Translations under genes and position numbers: made by a program | Part shown: positions 26,278-34,461 of the stretch, piece after piece | How the letters are laid out: each line of letters starts with the position of its first letter | How positions within the stretch are numbered: position 1 is the first letter of the stretch | Notes under the pieces: generated by a model | Database searches by the model: none | What the model was told of the DNA's origin: nothing | The model's input: the letters and a program-made list of their open reading frames with translations, nothing else | Origin: Mesorhizobium sp. | Lineage (GTDB): Bacteria; Pseudomonadota; Alphaproteobacteria; Rhizobiales; Rhizobiaceae | Reading direction: 5' to 3' | Assembly: GCA_004020315.1 (NCBI GenBank) | Contig: SAQG01000016.1 | Coordinates: 1 to 64,000, forward strand | Length of the DNA stretch: 64,000 nt

Positions 26278-26666
26278 TTCGCCCCTTTCCTCGCCATTCC
26301 TTCGGCATGAAGCCGGTCCAAACGCTCATCGCTTCGGCGCTGTTCTTCCCGCCGCTCCTTCAGAAATTCGTCGACGACACTTTCCTCAGGCTTTTTCAAC
26401 GCCGATAATTCGGCCTGGACGCGCCGCAGGTTCTGAAGCCACGACCTTACCCGCAACTCGCCGTTCTCGACATGAAGGATCAACTCCTCGCCCGGTTTCA
26501 CACCCATTTCCTCGCGCATGGCAGCCGGGATAACGAAGCGTCCGCCCTCGCCAAGTCTGACGCGCTCGCGTTTCGCCGGAAACCGGAGCAGATTTTTTCG
26601 AGCGCCGGCTTCGAATTGTGGTTGCGGATTTTGGTCCAACCCAGCCTTTCCCGTTCGGTTCGCCAT
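26274..26666 (-). CDS. vapB: AbrB/MazE-type antitoxin partner of VapC
   Basis: About 130 residues with a SpoVT/AbrB swapped-hairpin DNA-binding segment (RVRLGEGGRFVIPAAMREEM then GVKPGEELILHVENGELRV). A long charged helix follows (VVDEFLKERREEQRRSDERL), probably the toxin-binding part. An N-terminal stretch of about 35 residues before the AbrB domain is unusual. I chose ATG 26666 because GAGG stands 6-7 bases upstream; starts at 26678 and 26717 are less well served. AbrB antitoxins normally repress their own operon, so this one could also affect mccB and the genes after it. Confidence 0.85.
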   Translation of the reverse strand: MANRTGKAGLDQNPQPQFEAGARKNLLRFPAKRERVRLGEGGRFVIPAAMREEMGVKPGEELILHVENGELRVRSWLQNLRRVQAELSALKKPEESVVDEFLKERREEQRRSDERLDRLHAEGMARKGAK

Positions 26667-26747
26667 AATCTGCCTCATCCCAGAAGTGTGACATCTTCTT
26701 AACTCCTGGCATAACACGCTATTTCTGGCAAATTTTTCAAAATGGCC

Positions 26748-27914
26748 TCACTGCACTCCTTCTGCCATGATCTCGCGCCCGATCAGCCAGCGGCGGATTT
26801 CGCTGGTGCCGGCGCCGATCTCGTAGAGTTTGGCGTCGCGCAAAAGCCGTCCGGTCGGATAGTCGTTGATGTAGCCGTTGCCGCCAAGCAGCTGGATCGC
26901 GTCGAGCGCCATCTGCGTCGCCTTCTCGGCAGCGAACAGGACGCAAGCGGCGGCGTCCTTGCGGCTCGTCTGGCCGCGGTCGCAGGCGGCGGCGACGGCA
27001 TAGACATAGGCGCGTGCGGCGTTCATCGTCGTGTACATGTCAGCCAGCTTGCCCTGCACCAGCTGGAATTCGCCGATCAGCTGGCCGAACTGCTTGCGTT
27101 CGTGCACATAAGGGATCGCCACATCCAGGCACGCCGCCATCAGCCCGAGCGGGCCGCCGGCGAGCACCGTGCGCTCGTAGTCAAGGCCCGACATCAGCAC
27201 CTCGACACCGCGCCCTTCCTCGTGAAGCACGTTGTCGAACGGCACCTCGACGTTCTCGAACACGAGTTCGCCGGTGTTCGAGCCGCGCATGCCGAGCTTG
27301 TCCAGCTTTTGCGCGACGGAAAAACCGGCAAAATCCTTTTCGACGATGAAGGCGGTGATGCCGCGCGAATGGAGCTCCGGATCGGTCTTGGCATAGACGA
27401 CCAGCGTCCCGGCGTCCGGGCCGTTGGTGATCCACATCTTGGTGCCGTTGAGCACGTAGCGGTCGTTGCGCTTTTCGGCGCGCAGTTTAAGCGACACGAC
27501 GTCGGAGCCGGCGCCGGACTCCGACATTGCCAGCGCGCCGACCTTTTCGCCGCTGCACAGCGCAGGCAGATATTTTTCCTTCTGCGCCGGCGTTGCCCAA
27601 CGATTGATCTGGTTCACGCAGAGGTTGGAATGGGCGCCGTAGGAGAGGCCGATCGAGGCCGAGGCGCGGGAAATCTCTTCCATCGCGACGACATGCGCGA
27701 GATAGCCCATGCCGGTGCCGCCGAAATCCGGATCGGCGGTGATGCCGAGCAGGCCAAGCCCCCCGAGCTCGGCCCACAGATGCGCCGGAAATTCGTTCGA
27801 ACGGTCGATCTCGGCGGCGATCGGCGCGATCTTTTCCTGGGCGAAGCGCCGCACCAGGTCGCGTATCGCTTCGATGTCTTCGTCAAGCCCGAAGTTGAGT
27901 GTGTGCGTGTACAT
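26748..27914 (-). CDS. ivd: Isovaleryl-CoA dehydrogenase
   Basis: A 388-residue acyl-CoA dehydrogenase. It oxidises isovaleryl-CoA to 3-methylcrotonyl-CoA, the step before MCC in leucine breakdown, passing electrons to ETF. Landmarks: GALAMSESGAGSDVVSLKLR (FAD/substrate site), KMWITNGPDAGTLVVYAKTD, the catalytic Glu in GLDYERTVLAGGPLGLM, where isovaleryl-CoA dehydrogenases differ from the usual position, and the C-terminal QLLGGNGYINDYPTGRLLRD with YEIGAGTSEIRR. The ATG at 27914 is preceded by GGAGGAACGGC. The mosaic element at 27928-28028 lies just upstream, between tetR and ivd. Confidence 0.94.
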   Translation of the reverse strand: MYTHTLNFGLDEDIEAIRDLVRRFAQEKIAPIAAEIDRSNEFPAHLWAELGGLGLLGITADPDFGGTGMGYLAHVVAMEEISRASASIGLSYGAHSNLCVNQINRWATPAQKEKYLPALCSGEKVGALAMSESGAGSDVVSLKLRAEKRNDRYVLNGTKMWITNGPDAGTLVVYAKTDPELHSRGITAFIVEKDFAGFSVAQKLDKLGMRGSNTGELVFENVEVPFDNVLHEEGRGVEVLMSGLDYERTVLAGGPLGLMAACLDVAIPYVHERKQFGQLIGEFQLVQGKLADMYTTMNAARAYVYAVAAACDRGQTSRKDAAACVLFAAEKATQMALDAIQLLGGNGYINDYPTGRLLRDAKLYEIGAGTSEIRRWLIGREIMAEGVQ

Positions 27915-27927
27915 GCCGTTCCTCCCG

Positions 27928-28028
27928 GCGCATGGCCCGGAAATCGAATTCGATTCCGGGAAGAATCATGCGCAAAATCAAAATGCTACAGCGTCCTTTG
28001 CTCGCCGGAAGGGGCTGCGGCGCTGTAG
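27928..28028 (-). repeat. Long intergenic mosaic element, copy A (inverted relative to B and C)
   Basis: Two hairpins: one with gaatcgaattc-type arms between gcgcatg and catgcgc (27928-27972), and one with arms ctacagcg and cgctgtag (27984-28028). Copies at 34656-34763 and 52185-52286 have the same two hairpins in the opposite orientation, joined by a short AT-rich linker. The plan recalls the Rhizobium intergenic mosaic elements (RIME). Here the element overlaps the last codons of the tetR gene. Confidence 0.75.
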
Positions 28029-28640
28029 GTCGTTGTCGCGCCATTGGCCTTTGCTCCCAACCAGGCGCATCGTCATTGAAAGATATGTGGCGGTTACCTC
28101 CGAGATCGATAGCCGCTCGCCCGGCCGGAACCAGACGATGACGCCGGTCATCATCTGGATCAGCGCCATGGCGGTCAGCCCTGTGTCGTCGACGTCGAAG
28201 ACGCCGGCTTCTGCGCCATCGCGCAGAATGGCACGCAGCTCCTTTTCATAGGCGGTGCGCATACGCAGGATCTGCGTCAGGCGGTCATGCGACAGGCTGC
28301 GCAATTCCATGTTCGATACATGGGTGGAATGGCGGCGCTCGATGTGGAAAGCGATGTGGTTTTCGACATAGGCGGCGAGCCGCGTCGCCGGATCGGCCAT
28401 GACGGGGCGCGCCGCATCCCATGCCTCGATCAGCCCTTCCATGTGCTCGCGCATCAGCGTGAACAAGAGGTCTTCCTTGGTCGGAAAATAGCGATAGAGC
28501 GCCGCGGCCTGTACGCCGACCTCGGCGGCCAGCTGGCGCATCGACATCGCCTCGTAGCCAAGACGCGCGATCAGATTGACCGCCGCCTCGCGGACCGCAG
28601 CTTCGGTCTTCTCCCCGTCGGAACCTGTCGTGCGCGCCAT
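27978..28640 (-). CDS. TetR-family transcriptional regulator
   Basis: A 220-residue TetR/AcrR repressor. The N-terminal helix-turn-helix reads AAVNLIARLGYEAMSMRQLA then AEVGVQAAALYRYFPTKEDL, and a ligand-binding helical domain follows. ATG 28640 has GAGGAG 5 bases upstream. It lies directly upstream of ivd on the same strand, so it is the natural candidate regulator of the leucine genes; TetR-type LiuQ regulators of leucine degradation are known in other proteobacteria, but I cannot claim orthology. The last 15 or so residues (NDLQRRSPFRRAKDAVAF) are encoded by the repeat element, so the native C-terminus has probably been replaced. Confidence 0.88.
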   Translation of the reverse strand: MARTTGSDGEKTEAAVREAAVNLIARLGYEAMSMRQLAAEVGVQAAALYRYFPTKEDLLFTLMREHMEGLIEAWDAARPVMADPATRLAAYVENHIAFHIERRHSTHVSNMELRSLSHDRLTQILRMRTAYEKELRAILRDGAEAGVFDVDDTGLTAMALIQMMTGVIVWFRPGERLSISEVTATYLSMTMRLVGSKGQWRDNDLQRRSPFRRAKDAVAF

Positions 28641-28664
28641 GTCATCTCCTCGAGAGGTACAGTA

Positions 28665-28690
28665 ATAAAACGAACGTTCAATTAATTCAA
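28665..28690. promoter_or_regulatory. Candidate TetR operator/promoter upstream of the tetR gene
   Basis: A perfect 8-bp palindrome, gaacgttc (28672-28679), sits in an AT-rich stretch 30-40 bases before the tetR start, next to aataaaa and attaatt. TetR regulators usually bind such palindromes at their own promoter. This is position plus symmetry only; no second copy was found upstream of ivd. Confidence 0.4.
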
Positions 28691-29006
28691 GGCCGGTTCC
28701 GTTCGGGAAGATGAGCGTGTAGCCGCCTCGGTTGCCGGCGAACTCCGGCTGGACCCCGCCCATGTCACTCGGATCCTCAGAAAGTTTGCCGCCATGGGGC
28801 TGATCGAACTGCGTACCGACCCGGACGACCGGCGTCGGCGCATCCTGTCCCTGACCGCGCGGGGAAACTCGGAACTGGCCGCACTTCAGGCGGCGGCGGA
28901 CCGCGATCTCACCCGGCTGACGGCCGGCCGTGCCGACAACGAAGCCGCCGAGCTTGCGGACGCCTTGAAGCGGATCACGTGCCTGCTCGGCGGTGGGGAG
29001 AAATAG
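28686..29006 (+). pseudogene. MarR-type winged-helix fragment (5' end lost)
   Basis: An open frame without a usable start runs from after a stop at 28683 to the stop at 29004-29006. It reads ASVAGELRLDPAHVTRILRK then FAAMGLIELRTDPDDRRRRI, LSLTARGNSELAAL and a short helical tail. This is the recognition helix, wing and dimerisation helix of a MarR regulator, of the kind often fused to a GNAT domain. The N-terminal helices and any acetyltransferase domain are missing, and the 5' side is now the tetR promoter. The in-frame ATG at 28794 could express only the wing onward, so I call it a remnant. Confidence 0.7.
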
Positions 29007-29037
29007 CGGCGGTGCGGAAACAAGAGCGTCGCGATCC

Positions 29038-30150
29038 TCAGTTCCCGCGTGCAGCCTCTAACGCGCCCGGCAATTCCTCGGCAAGGATGTCGAGCTCGTG
29101 GTCGAGGCCGACGCTGACCCTGATGCAGCGGTCGAGCACCGGCACCATCGGCTTGCGGATGAACACATCGCGCGACAGCAGCGCCTGCAGCACCTTCAGC
29201 GCGACGGCGCCGTCGCCGCCGCAGTCTATGGTGACGAAATTGGTTGCCGAGGGCAGCGGCTTCAGCCCATTGGCCTCGGCAATCTCAGCGATGCGCCGGC
29301 GGCCGGAAGCGACCCGCGCCACTACGCTTTGGAGATAGTCTTGATCGGCAAGCGCCTCGACGCCGGCGATCTGCGCCATGCGGCTGACGCCGTAGTGGTT
29401 GCGGATCTTCTCGAAATCGCGGATCACCTGGGCTTCGGCCACCGCATAGCCGCAGCGTATGCCGGCCAGCCCGTAGGCCTTCGAGAAGGTGCGCATGCGT
29501 ATGACGTTCGGCCGCGCGACGTCGATCGGCGGTAGCGCCGACGCCGGGCCCAATTCCCCATAAGCCTCATCGAGCACCAGCATTGTGGTTTCCGGCAAGG
29601 CTTCGATGAAGCGGCTGAGCTCGGCCGCTTCCCACCAGCTGCCCATCGGATTGTCCGGGTTGGACAGGTAGACCAGCGGCGCATTTTCCCTGGCGACCGC
29701 AGCCAGCAGGCCGTCGAGGTTTTCCCGGTCGCTCTCGTAAGGCACCGCGACCAGCCGGCCGCCGACGCCGGCAATATGGAAATTGAAGGTCGGATAGGCA
29801 CCGAGCGAGGTGACCACCGCATCGCCCGGCGCCACATACATGCGCGCCACCAGGCTGAGCAACCCGTCTATGCCTTCGCCGACCACCACGTTTTCGGCGC
29901 TAACGCCGAGATGCGCGGCGACAGCCACCTTCAAATCGTGATTGTCAGGGTCGCAATACATCCACATGTCGCGGGCGATGCCGGCCATGCGGGCGATGAC
30001 GTGCGGCGAAGGCCCGAAACTGCTCTCATTCGCACCGATGCGGGCGCGAAACGCGCGGCCGCGATCACGCTCCTGCGCCTCCGGGCCGACAAACGGCACC
30101 GTCGAAGGAAGCGCACTGATGATCGGCGTAAGGGGAGGGCGCTGGCGCAT
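29038..30150 (-). CDS. PLP-dependent aminotransferase (HisC-like, class I/II)
   Basis: About 370 residues of a fold-type I aminotransferase. Visible features: FRARIGANESSFGPSPHVI at the substrate loop, YLSNPDNPMGSWW, LVLDEAYGELGP with the cofactor-binding Asp and Tyr, the Schiff-base lysine in MRTFSKAYGLAGIRCGYAV, and CIRVSVGLDHELDIL near the end. The pattern is closest to histidinol-phosphate aminotransferases, but no his genes are near, so the substrate may be another amino acid. I chose ATG 30150 (MRQRPPLTPIISALPSTVPF), the usual rhizobial N-terminus, over the upstream start at 30207. It is not obviously in an operon. Confidence 0.88.
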   Translation of the reverse strand: MRQRPPLTPIISALPSTVPFVGPEAQERDRGRAFRARIGANESSFGPSPHVIARMAGIARDMWMYCDPDNHDLKVAVAAHLGVSAENVVVGEGIDGLLSLVARMYVAPGDAVVTSLGAYPTFNFHIAGVGGRLVAVPYESDRENLDGLLAAVARENAPLVYLSNPDNPMGSWWEAAELSRFIEALPETTMLVLDEAYGELGPASALPPIDVARPNVIRMRTFSKAYGLAGIRCGYAVAEAQVIRDFEKIRNHYGVSRMAQIAGVEALADQDYLQSVVARVASGRRRIAEIAEANGLKPLPSATNFVTIDCGGDGAVALKVLQALLSRDVFIRKPMVPVLDRCIRVSVGLDHELDILAEELPGALEAARGN

Positions 30151-30250
30151 GGCAAAGGCTCGTTCGAAAAGGGCCTTCTTGCTAGCCTGCCGGCTTGGCC
30201 TGCGCAAGTTCCCGGGCAGCTGGAACTGTTGGTCGGCTTACGCATGCTTC

Positions 30251-30282
30251 AAAACGAAAAAACCGGCGGTTGCCCGCCGGGT
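30251..30282 (-). terminator. Intrinsic terminator of the tRNA-Ser transcript
   Basis: A 7-bp GC stem (ccggcgg / ccgccgg) with a 4-base loop is followed on the minus strand by TTTTTTCG. It sits about 180 bases after the tRNA and before the aminotransferase start. Confidence 0.82.
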
Positions 30283-30457
30283 TCGAGGTCAGTCAGGCAA
30301 AGCCTGTTAGAACGAGCGCTGGAAGCGGAGGATGCCGCCGAGGGGCAGCGCCGCCATCGACAGGAGCTGGCATGATCAGGCCGAGAAGGCGACTAGTCCC
30401 TGTTTTTCCAAGAGGTTCCCCGGACTTGTCCTGCGCAGCGCGCGGCGTGAAGCAGGA

Positions 30458-30548
30458 TGGCGGAGAGGATGGGATTCGAACCCACGAGAAGCTTTTGACC
30501 TCTACTCCCTTAGCAGGGGAGCGCCTTCGACCACTCGGCCACCTCTCC
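30458..30548 (-). tRNA. tRNA-Ser (anticodon GCU)
   Basis: The minus strand folds as a class II tRNA. The acceptor stem is GGAGAGG paired with CCTCTCC, followed by discriminator G and an encoded CCA (30458-30460). The D arm reads TGGCCGAGTGGTCGAAGGC. The anticodon stem-loop CTCCC-CTGCTAA-GGGAG gives anticodon GCU, reading AGC/AGU serine codons. A long variable arm (TAGAGGTC...GCTTCTC) is typical of serine tRNAs, and the T arm holds GTTCGAATC. No integrase or attachment-site duplication is seen next to its 3' end. Confidence 0.97.
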
Positions 30549-30816
30549 GTTGCGCAGGTGGATAAAGAAAAGCGCCGGCACAATCAACAAGCTGGCGCTA
30601 TTATCGTTGAAAAAACCGGCCCCTGCCGAAACGGCGCTTTCGCCATGCGGCGATTCTGCGGCAATCCCTTGGCCGGCGACTCACGACATCGTCGCAATTC
30701 CGGCAGGCAATTGCCGGAATCGGCCGGGTTGCAAAGGGCTCGCCCAAGGGGTTTCCGACAGCTCAATGGTTAATAGGAGCTTTCCGAGTGAGGCCAAATC
30801 GTATCATTTGCTCGAA

Positions 30817-31200
30817 CGAGGCTCGGGCAGCATTGGCACCATCGACAGCTACATTCCGCATGTCGTCGGCGGCGTGAAGTTCACGCAGGGCTGGGGCGCG
30901 ATCACCGGCGTCGTTGCTTACGACAGCAACTATGAAGAAGTGGCCGGCAAGGTTCGCTTGGGCGTCACCCCGATGGAGAACCTGTCGCTGTTCATCATGG
31001 CCGGCTACGGTACCGACGACAACCTCTCAGACGGTTCCTGTGCTGGAAACGCCTCGATGCAATGGATCGGACGCGGAAAGCTCCACGTCTTCTGCGGCAA
31101 CGCAGGACACAAGGAGCGAGCCGGTCGCAGCGAGAACCTCGTCCAAGGCGATGGGGAAAACTTCAAAGTCCGCCTAAGCCTGCCGAATTCAAGTAAAACC
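30817..31200 (+). pseudogene. Porin (Porin_2/RopA-like) gene fragment
   Basis: An open stretch about 270 bases upstream of the tRNA 5' end reads GTIDSYIPHVVGGVKFTQGW then GAITGVVAYDSNYEEVAGKV, RLGVTPMENLSLFIMAGYGT and DDN. These are interior beta-strands of the outer-membrane porins of rhizobia (Porin_2 family). There is no signal peptide, no proper start and no C-terminal strand ending in Phe. After about 31020 the frame continues but no longer resembles a porin. It looks like a single internal segment left by a deletion or copied here by recombination. The rest of the 680-base gap between the tRNA and the hydrolase gene holds nothing else I can support. Confidence 0.65.
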
Positions 31201-31226
31201 TTCAAGATCGAAGTTGATCTTGGAAG
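31194..31226 (-). terminator. Likely terminator of the alpha/beta-hydrolase gene
   Basis: The arms ttcaagatc and gatcttggaa pair with one bulge. On the minus strand the hairpin starts 3 bases after the hydrolase stop codon and is followed by GGTTTTAC. The short T-run makes it moderate. Confidence 0.55.
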
Positions 31227-31228
31227 TT

Positions 31229-32122
31229 TTACTTTGAGCCGAAGCGTTGCTCGGTCCTATCCAGAAAATCGGCGATGGCGCCGGGCAGGCCGCCGGTCTC
31301 GAGAAAAGGCGCATGACCCTGGCCCTCGACGGTGATCGTCTCGACACAAGGGTGACGCTTTCGCATCTGTTCGAGCGTCTCGGCGGACAGCAGCTTGGAA
31401 TTGGCGCCGCGTATGGCGAGCAAGGGTATCGCCGCCAGCGCCTCGAACTGCGGCCACAGATCAGGCAGCTTCTGGGTCAGGTCGAGTCCCGCCAGCGTGT
31501 CGACCAGCTTTGGGTCGAAATCCGGCACCAGCCCTTCCTCCGTCTCTCGGTATAGGGCCGACGCCATCCGCCCCCAATCCGCTTCGGTCAGGGCAGGAAA
31601 GTCGCTTCCATGCGCGCCGCGTTGGGCGCCGACCGCCTCGGCATGGGTTTTCGGCTTCGGCGTGCGCTCGAGATAGGAGCGGATATGGGCGAGACCGCCG
31701 GCCTCGACCACCGGGCCGATATCGTTGAGCACGATAGCCCTCAGGACTGCCGGCCGCATCGCCCCGAGCACATGGATGATCAGCCCGCCGCGTGACGTGC
31801 CGATGAAGCCCGCCTCTTCGATTCCCAATGCCGCCAATCCAGCGAGGATGTCACCGGCTTCGACGCCGACAGTGTAGTGGCCGATATCGGGACCGTAGTC
31901 AGATTGCCCGCGCCCGCGGTAGTCGAAGGCGACGATTTTTCGCGGACTTTGCGCCCGTCGCGACAGGTGCAGCGCCAGCTCATGAAAATCGCGGCAGTTC
32001 CGTGTCAAGCCAGGCAGGCAGACGACCGGCCAGTGGCCGGAGTTCGCTTCGCCGTAGATGCGGGCGTGAAGTTGCAGCCCGTCCGGCGAGGCGTAGAAGA
32101 AGTCGGAAAAACCGCTCGACAT
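31229..32122 (-). CDS. Alpha/beta-hydrolase
   Basis: A 297-residue alpha/beta-hydrolase. The oxyanion region is VVCLPGLTRNCRDFHELALH, the nucleophile Ser is in GFIGTSRGGLIIHVLG, and the catalytic His is in VEGQGHAPFLETGG near the end. FDYRGRGQSDYGPD is also typical. There is no signal peptide, so it is cytosolic. The substrate cannot be told; ester hydrolases, haloalkane-type and lactonase-type enzymes all share this frame. I chose ATG 32122 (MSSGFSDFFYASPDG) because the longer frame to 32188 adds a compositionally odd stretch. It is single, with a nested palindrome upstream. Confidence 0.87.
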   Translation of the reverse strand: MSSGFSDFFYASPDGLQLHARIYGEANSGHWPVVCLPGLTRNCRDFHELALHLSRRAQSPRKIVAFDYRGRGQSDYGPDIGHYTVGVEAGDILAGLAALGIEEAGFIGTSRGGLIIHVLGAMRPAVLRAIVLNDIGPVVEAGGLAHIRSYLERTPKPKTHAEAVGAQRGAHGSDFPALTEADWGRMASALYRETEEGLVPDFDPKLVDTLAGLDLTQKLPDLWPQFEALAAIPLLAIRGANSKLLSAETLEQMRKRHPCVETITVEGQGHAPFLETGGLPGAIADFLDRTEQRFGSK

Positions 32123-32212
32123 TTGGACTCGATTCCTCGCCGTTGCCGGATCGTCTCGACTGCTACAGGCGAGGGCGGGTAGGGTCAAATCGACTTAGTC
32201 GTCGGCGGGACA

Positions 32213-32369
32213 GCGCCCCCTCTGTCCTGCCGGACATCTCCCCCACAGGGGGGAGATTGGATGTCACCTCGGCCTTCGCCAGTCTCCAACGTCGCAGAAG
32301 TGGCGGGGCGCCCGAATTGCCAATCTCCCCCCAAGTGGGGGGAGATGTCCGGCAGGACAGAGGGGGCGC
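32213..32369. repeat. Nested palindromic intergenic element
   Basis: Outer arms of about 50 bases are near-perfect inverted repeats (gcgccccctctgtcctgccg ... ggcaggacagagggggcgc), each ending in its own small hairpin (atctccccc / gggggagat). The spacer of about 60 bases (atgtcacctcggccttcgcc) is not palindromic. It fills most of the gap between the hydrolase and the transglycosylase genes, whose reading direction is the same. Transcribed, it would form one very long stem. Confidence 0.8.
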
Positions 32370-32409
32370 GAAGGATCGCCAGCCTTTGGCTTGAAACTAC
32401 CTTCTTCCT

Positions 32410-34461
32410 TCAACTCCGCCCATTCACCAAATCCCCCACAATATCGTACTTGCCGGAAATACGCATCTTGTAGACTTCGTAGTTCTCCATCACGCGCTGG
32501 ACATAACTTCTTGTTTCCGTATAGGGAATCCGCTCGATCCAGTCGACGACGGCATCGATGTCCTTGCCGCGCGGGTCGCCATATCTGGCCACCCACTGGG
32601 CGGCACGGCCGGGGCCGGCATTGTAGCCGGCGAAGGTCAGCACATAGGAGCCGTCGAAGCGGCCGAGCTGCTCGCCGAGGAAGGCGGCGCCCAGCGTCGC
32701 ATTGTAGCCGGCGTCGGTGGTCAGCCGCGCCTGCGAGAAGGTCATTCCGGCCTTCTTCGCTAATTGCCTGGCGGTCCCCGGCATCAGCTGCAGCAGCCCG
32801 CGTGCGCCGGCACTGGAGACGGCGCCGATGTTGAACTCGCTTTCCTGGCGGGCAATCGCATAAGCCAGCGCCTTGCCCGAGCCGGAAATGTTCGCGGTCT
32901 CGGGAATGACGCCGAGCGGATGCAACAGCGCTCCAACATCGATGCCGCGCGCGCTGGCGATCTTGCCAACTTTGAGCGCCAGGAAGTGATTGCCCTGCTT
33001 TTCCGCCATCGCGGCCAGCAGCGCCAGCTCTCCGGGACTGGTCAACTGTCCGGCGAGGTCGCGGTAAAGCGTGTCGGCGTAGCGCTCATAGCCCGCCTCC
33101 TGCAGCCGCTTGATGGCGCTGACAGCCTCGCGATTGGCAAAATTCCGTTGATCGGTGGCGCTCGGTTGCGGATGGGCGATGTTGAGGACCTGCCGGCCGA
33201 CGCGCTCGCCGGCGAGCTGGCCGTAAAAGGTCGTGCCGTAACTAGCGGCACGGGTGAAATAATCCTTGGCGCTACCGGGGCCGCCGGCTTCGGCCGCACG
33301 GCCGAGCCAGTAATAGGCGCGCGACAGCGACATCGGCCCCTGGGCGAGATCGGCGATCCGCGCGAAATGCTTGGCAGCGGTGTTGGGATCGTTGAGGCCG
33401 CGCAGCGCGTACCAGCCGGCATGGAACTCCGCATCCGCCGCGTTGGCAGCACTTTCGGCGGCATGTGCTGCGACTGTTCTGTAGGCGGTCTTCATGTCGC
33501 CCTGGTCGACCAGTTCACGCGACAGCACCCGGCGCTCGGCCCACCAGGCATCCGGGTCGATCAGCGCGTTGCGATCGCTCGGCGCCTTCATCACCGTGGC
33601 GGCGGCGTCGGAAAACTTCCCCTGCTTGCGCAGATATTGGGCTTGCGCGAAGAGATAGCCGGCCGAACGCTGCGCGGCGGGCACCGCCTTCAGCAGTTTG
33701 CCCGCATTCTTGTCGCCCCTGTCCGCCGCGGCCCAGGCGTCGGCCAATTGCTGGGCGCCGGCAAGGCCGGCGACGCGCAGCGCAGAACTGACCCGGTCGG
33801 CATAGAACATGCGCTCCATGCGAAAGCGGTGGTCGGCGGCGGGGATGAGCTGGCCGAATTCCTGGATGATCGCCGCTTCGTCCTTGGCTTCCAGTTTCTC
33901 TGTGCGCCAGAAAGGCGACAGCACCGAGCGCGCCGCCTTGACATTGCCCTGCGACACATAGGAGCGGGCGAGGATCACCACGCCCTCGACTGTTTGCGGC
34001 TGGCTGCCGCCGAAAGCCCGCTCCACGATTTCAGGCGCGGGGTTTTCGCGGTAGAGCGCGCGCTCGCTGTTCTTGCGCAAGGCGATCATGCCCGGCCAGT
34101 TCGGCAGCATTTTCGCAGTATCGGCGATGTCGCCGCTTGGCACCTTGTCGCCGCCATAGAGCGCGATCGCCCAGGCAAGGATGTGCTGGTCAAGCGAATT
34201 GACCGGCAGGGCGTCGCGCACTTGACGCGCACCGGCAATGTTGTTTGCCGCCAGCGCATCGAGGCCGCTTTTCAGCCTGGCGACACTGGCGGATGGAGAT
34301 CCCGTCTCCTGCAGGCCCGTATCCTGCCGGTTTGGCATCGGAATGGCCGACGTGACCTGCACATCGACCTTGCCAGCGGCCACAAGGGTCGGCGTCAGCA
34401 GGAGAATTGCGCCAAGCAGCGCGAAAAAATGAGGCTGCCTGGTCGGCATGGTCTTCATCAT
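32410..34461 (-). CDS. Soluble lytic murein transglycosylase (Slt-type)
   Basis: A 683-residue periplasmic enzyme that cleaves peptidoglycan glycan strands to give 1,6-anhydromuramyl ends. The signal peptide is MMKTMPTRQPHFFALLGAIL through LTPTLVAAG. A long helical superstructure (about 50-500) with TPR-like pairs is followed by the SLT domain: the catalytic Glu in YAIARQESEFNIGAVSS, the AGARGLLQLMPGTARQLAKK motif and FAGYNAGPGRAAQWV. The length is close to E. coli Slt70. It is monocistronic, with a 324-base gap to dapA on the other side that contains mosaic copy B. Confidence 0.93.
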   Translation of the reverse strand: MMKTMPTRQPHFFALLGAILLLTPTLVAAGKVDVQVTSAIPMPNRQDTGLQETGSPSASVARLKSGLDALAANNIAGARQVRDALPVNSLDQHILAWAIALYGGDKVPSGDIADTAKMLPNWPGMIALRKNSERALYRENPAPEIVERAFGGSQPQTVEGVVILARSYVSQGNVKAARSVLSPFWRTEKLEAKDEAAIIQEFGQLIPAADHRFRMERMFYADRVSSALRVAGLAGAQQLADAWAAADRGDKNAGKLLKAVPAAQRSAGYLFAQAQYLRKQGKFSDAAATVMKAPSDRNALIDPDAWWAERRVLSRELVDQGDMKTAYRTVAAHAAESAANAADAEFHAGWYALRGLNDPNTAAKHFARIADLAQGPMSLSRAYYWLGRAAEAGGPGSAKDYFTRAASYGTTFYGQLAGERVGRQVLNIAHPQPSATDQRNFANREAVSAIKRLQEAGYERYADTLYRDLAGQLTSPGELALLAAMAEKQGNHFLALKVGKIASARGIDVGALLHPLGVIPETANISGSGKALAYAIARQESEFNIGAVSSAGARGLLQLMPGTARQLAKKAGMTFSQARLTTDAGYNATLGAAFLGEQLGRFDGSYVLTFAGYNAGPGRAAQWVARYGDPRGKDIDAVVDWIERIPYTETRSYVQRVMENYEVYKMRISGKYDIVGDLVNGRS

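Noticed and set aside
30458..31228. tRNA-linked genomic island
   Set aside because: There is no integrase and no copy of the tRNA 3' end near the porin fragment, so an island is not supported.
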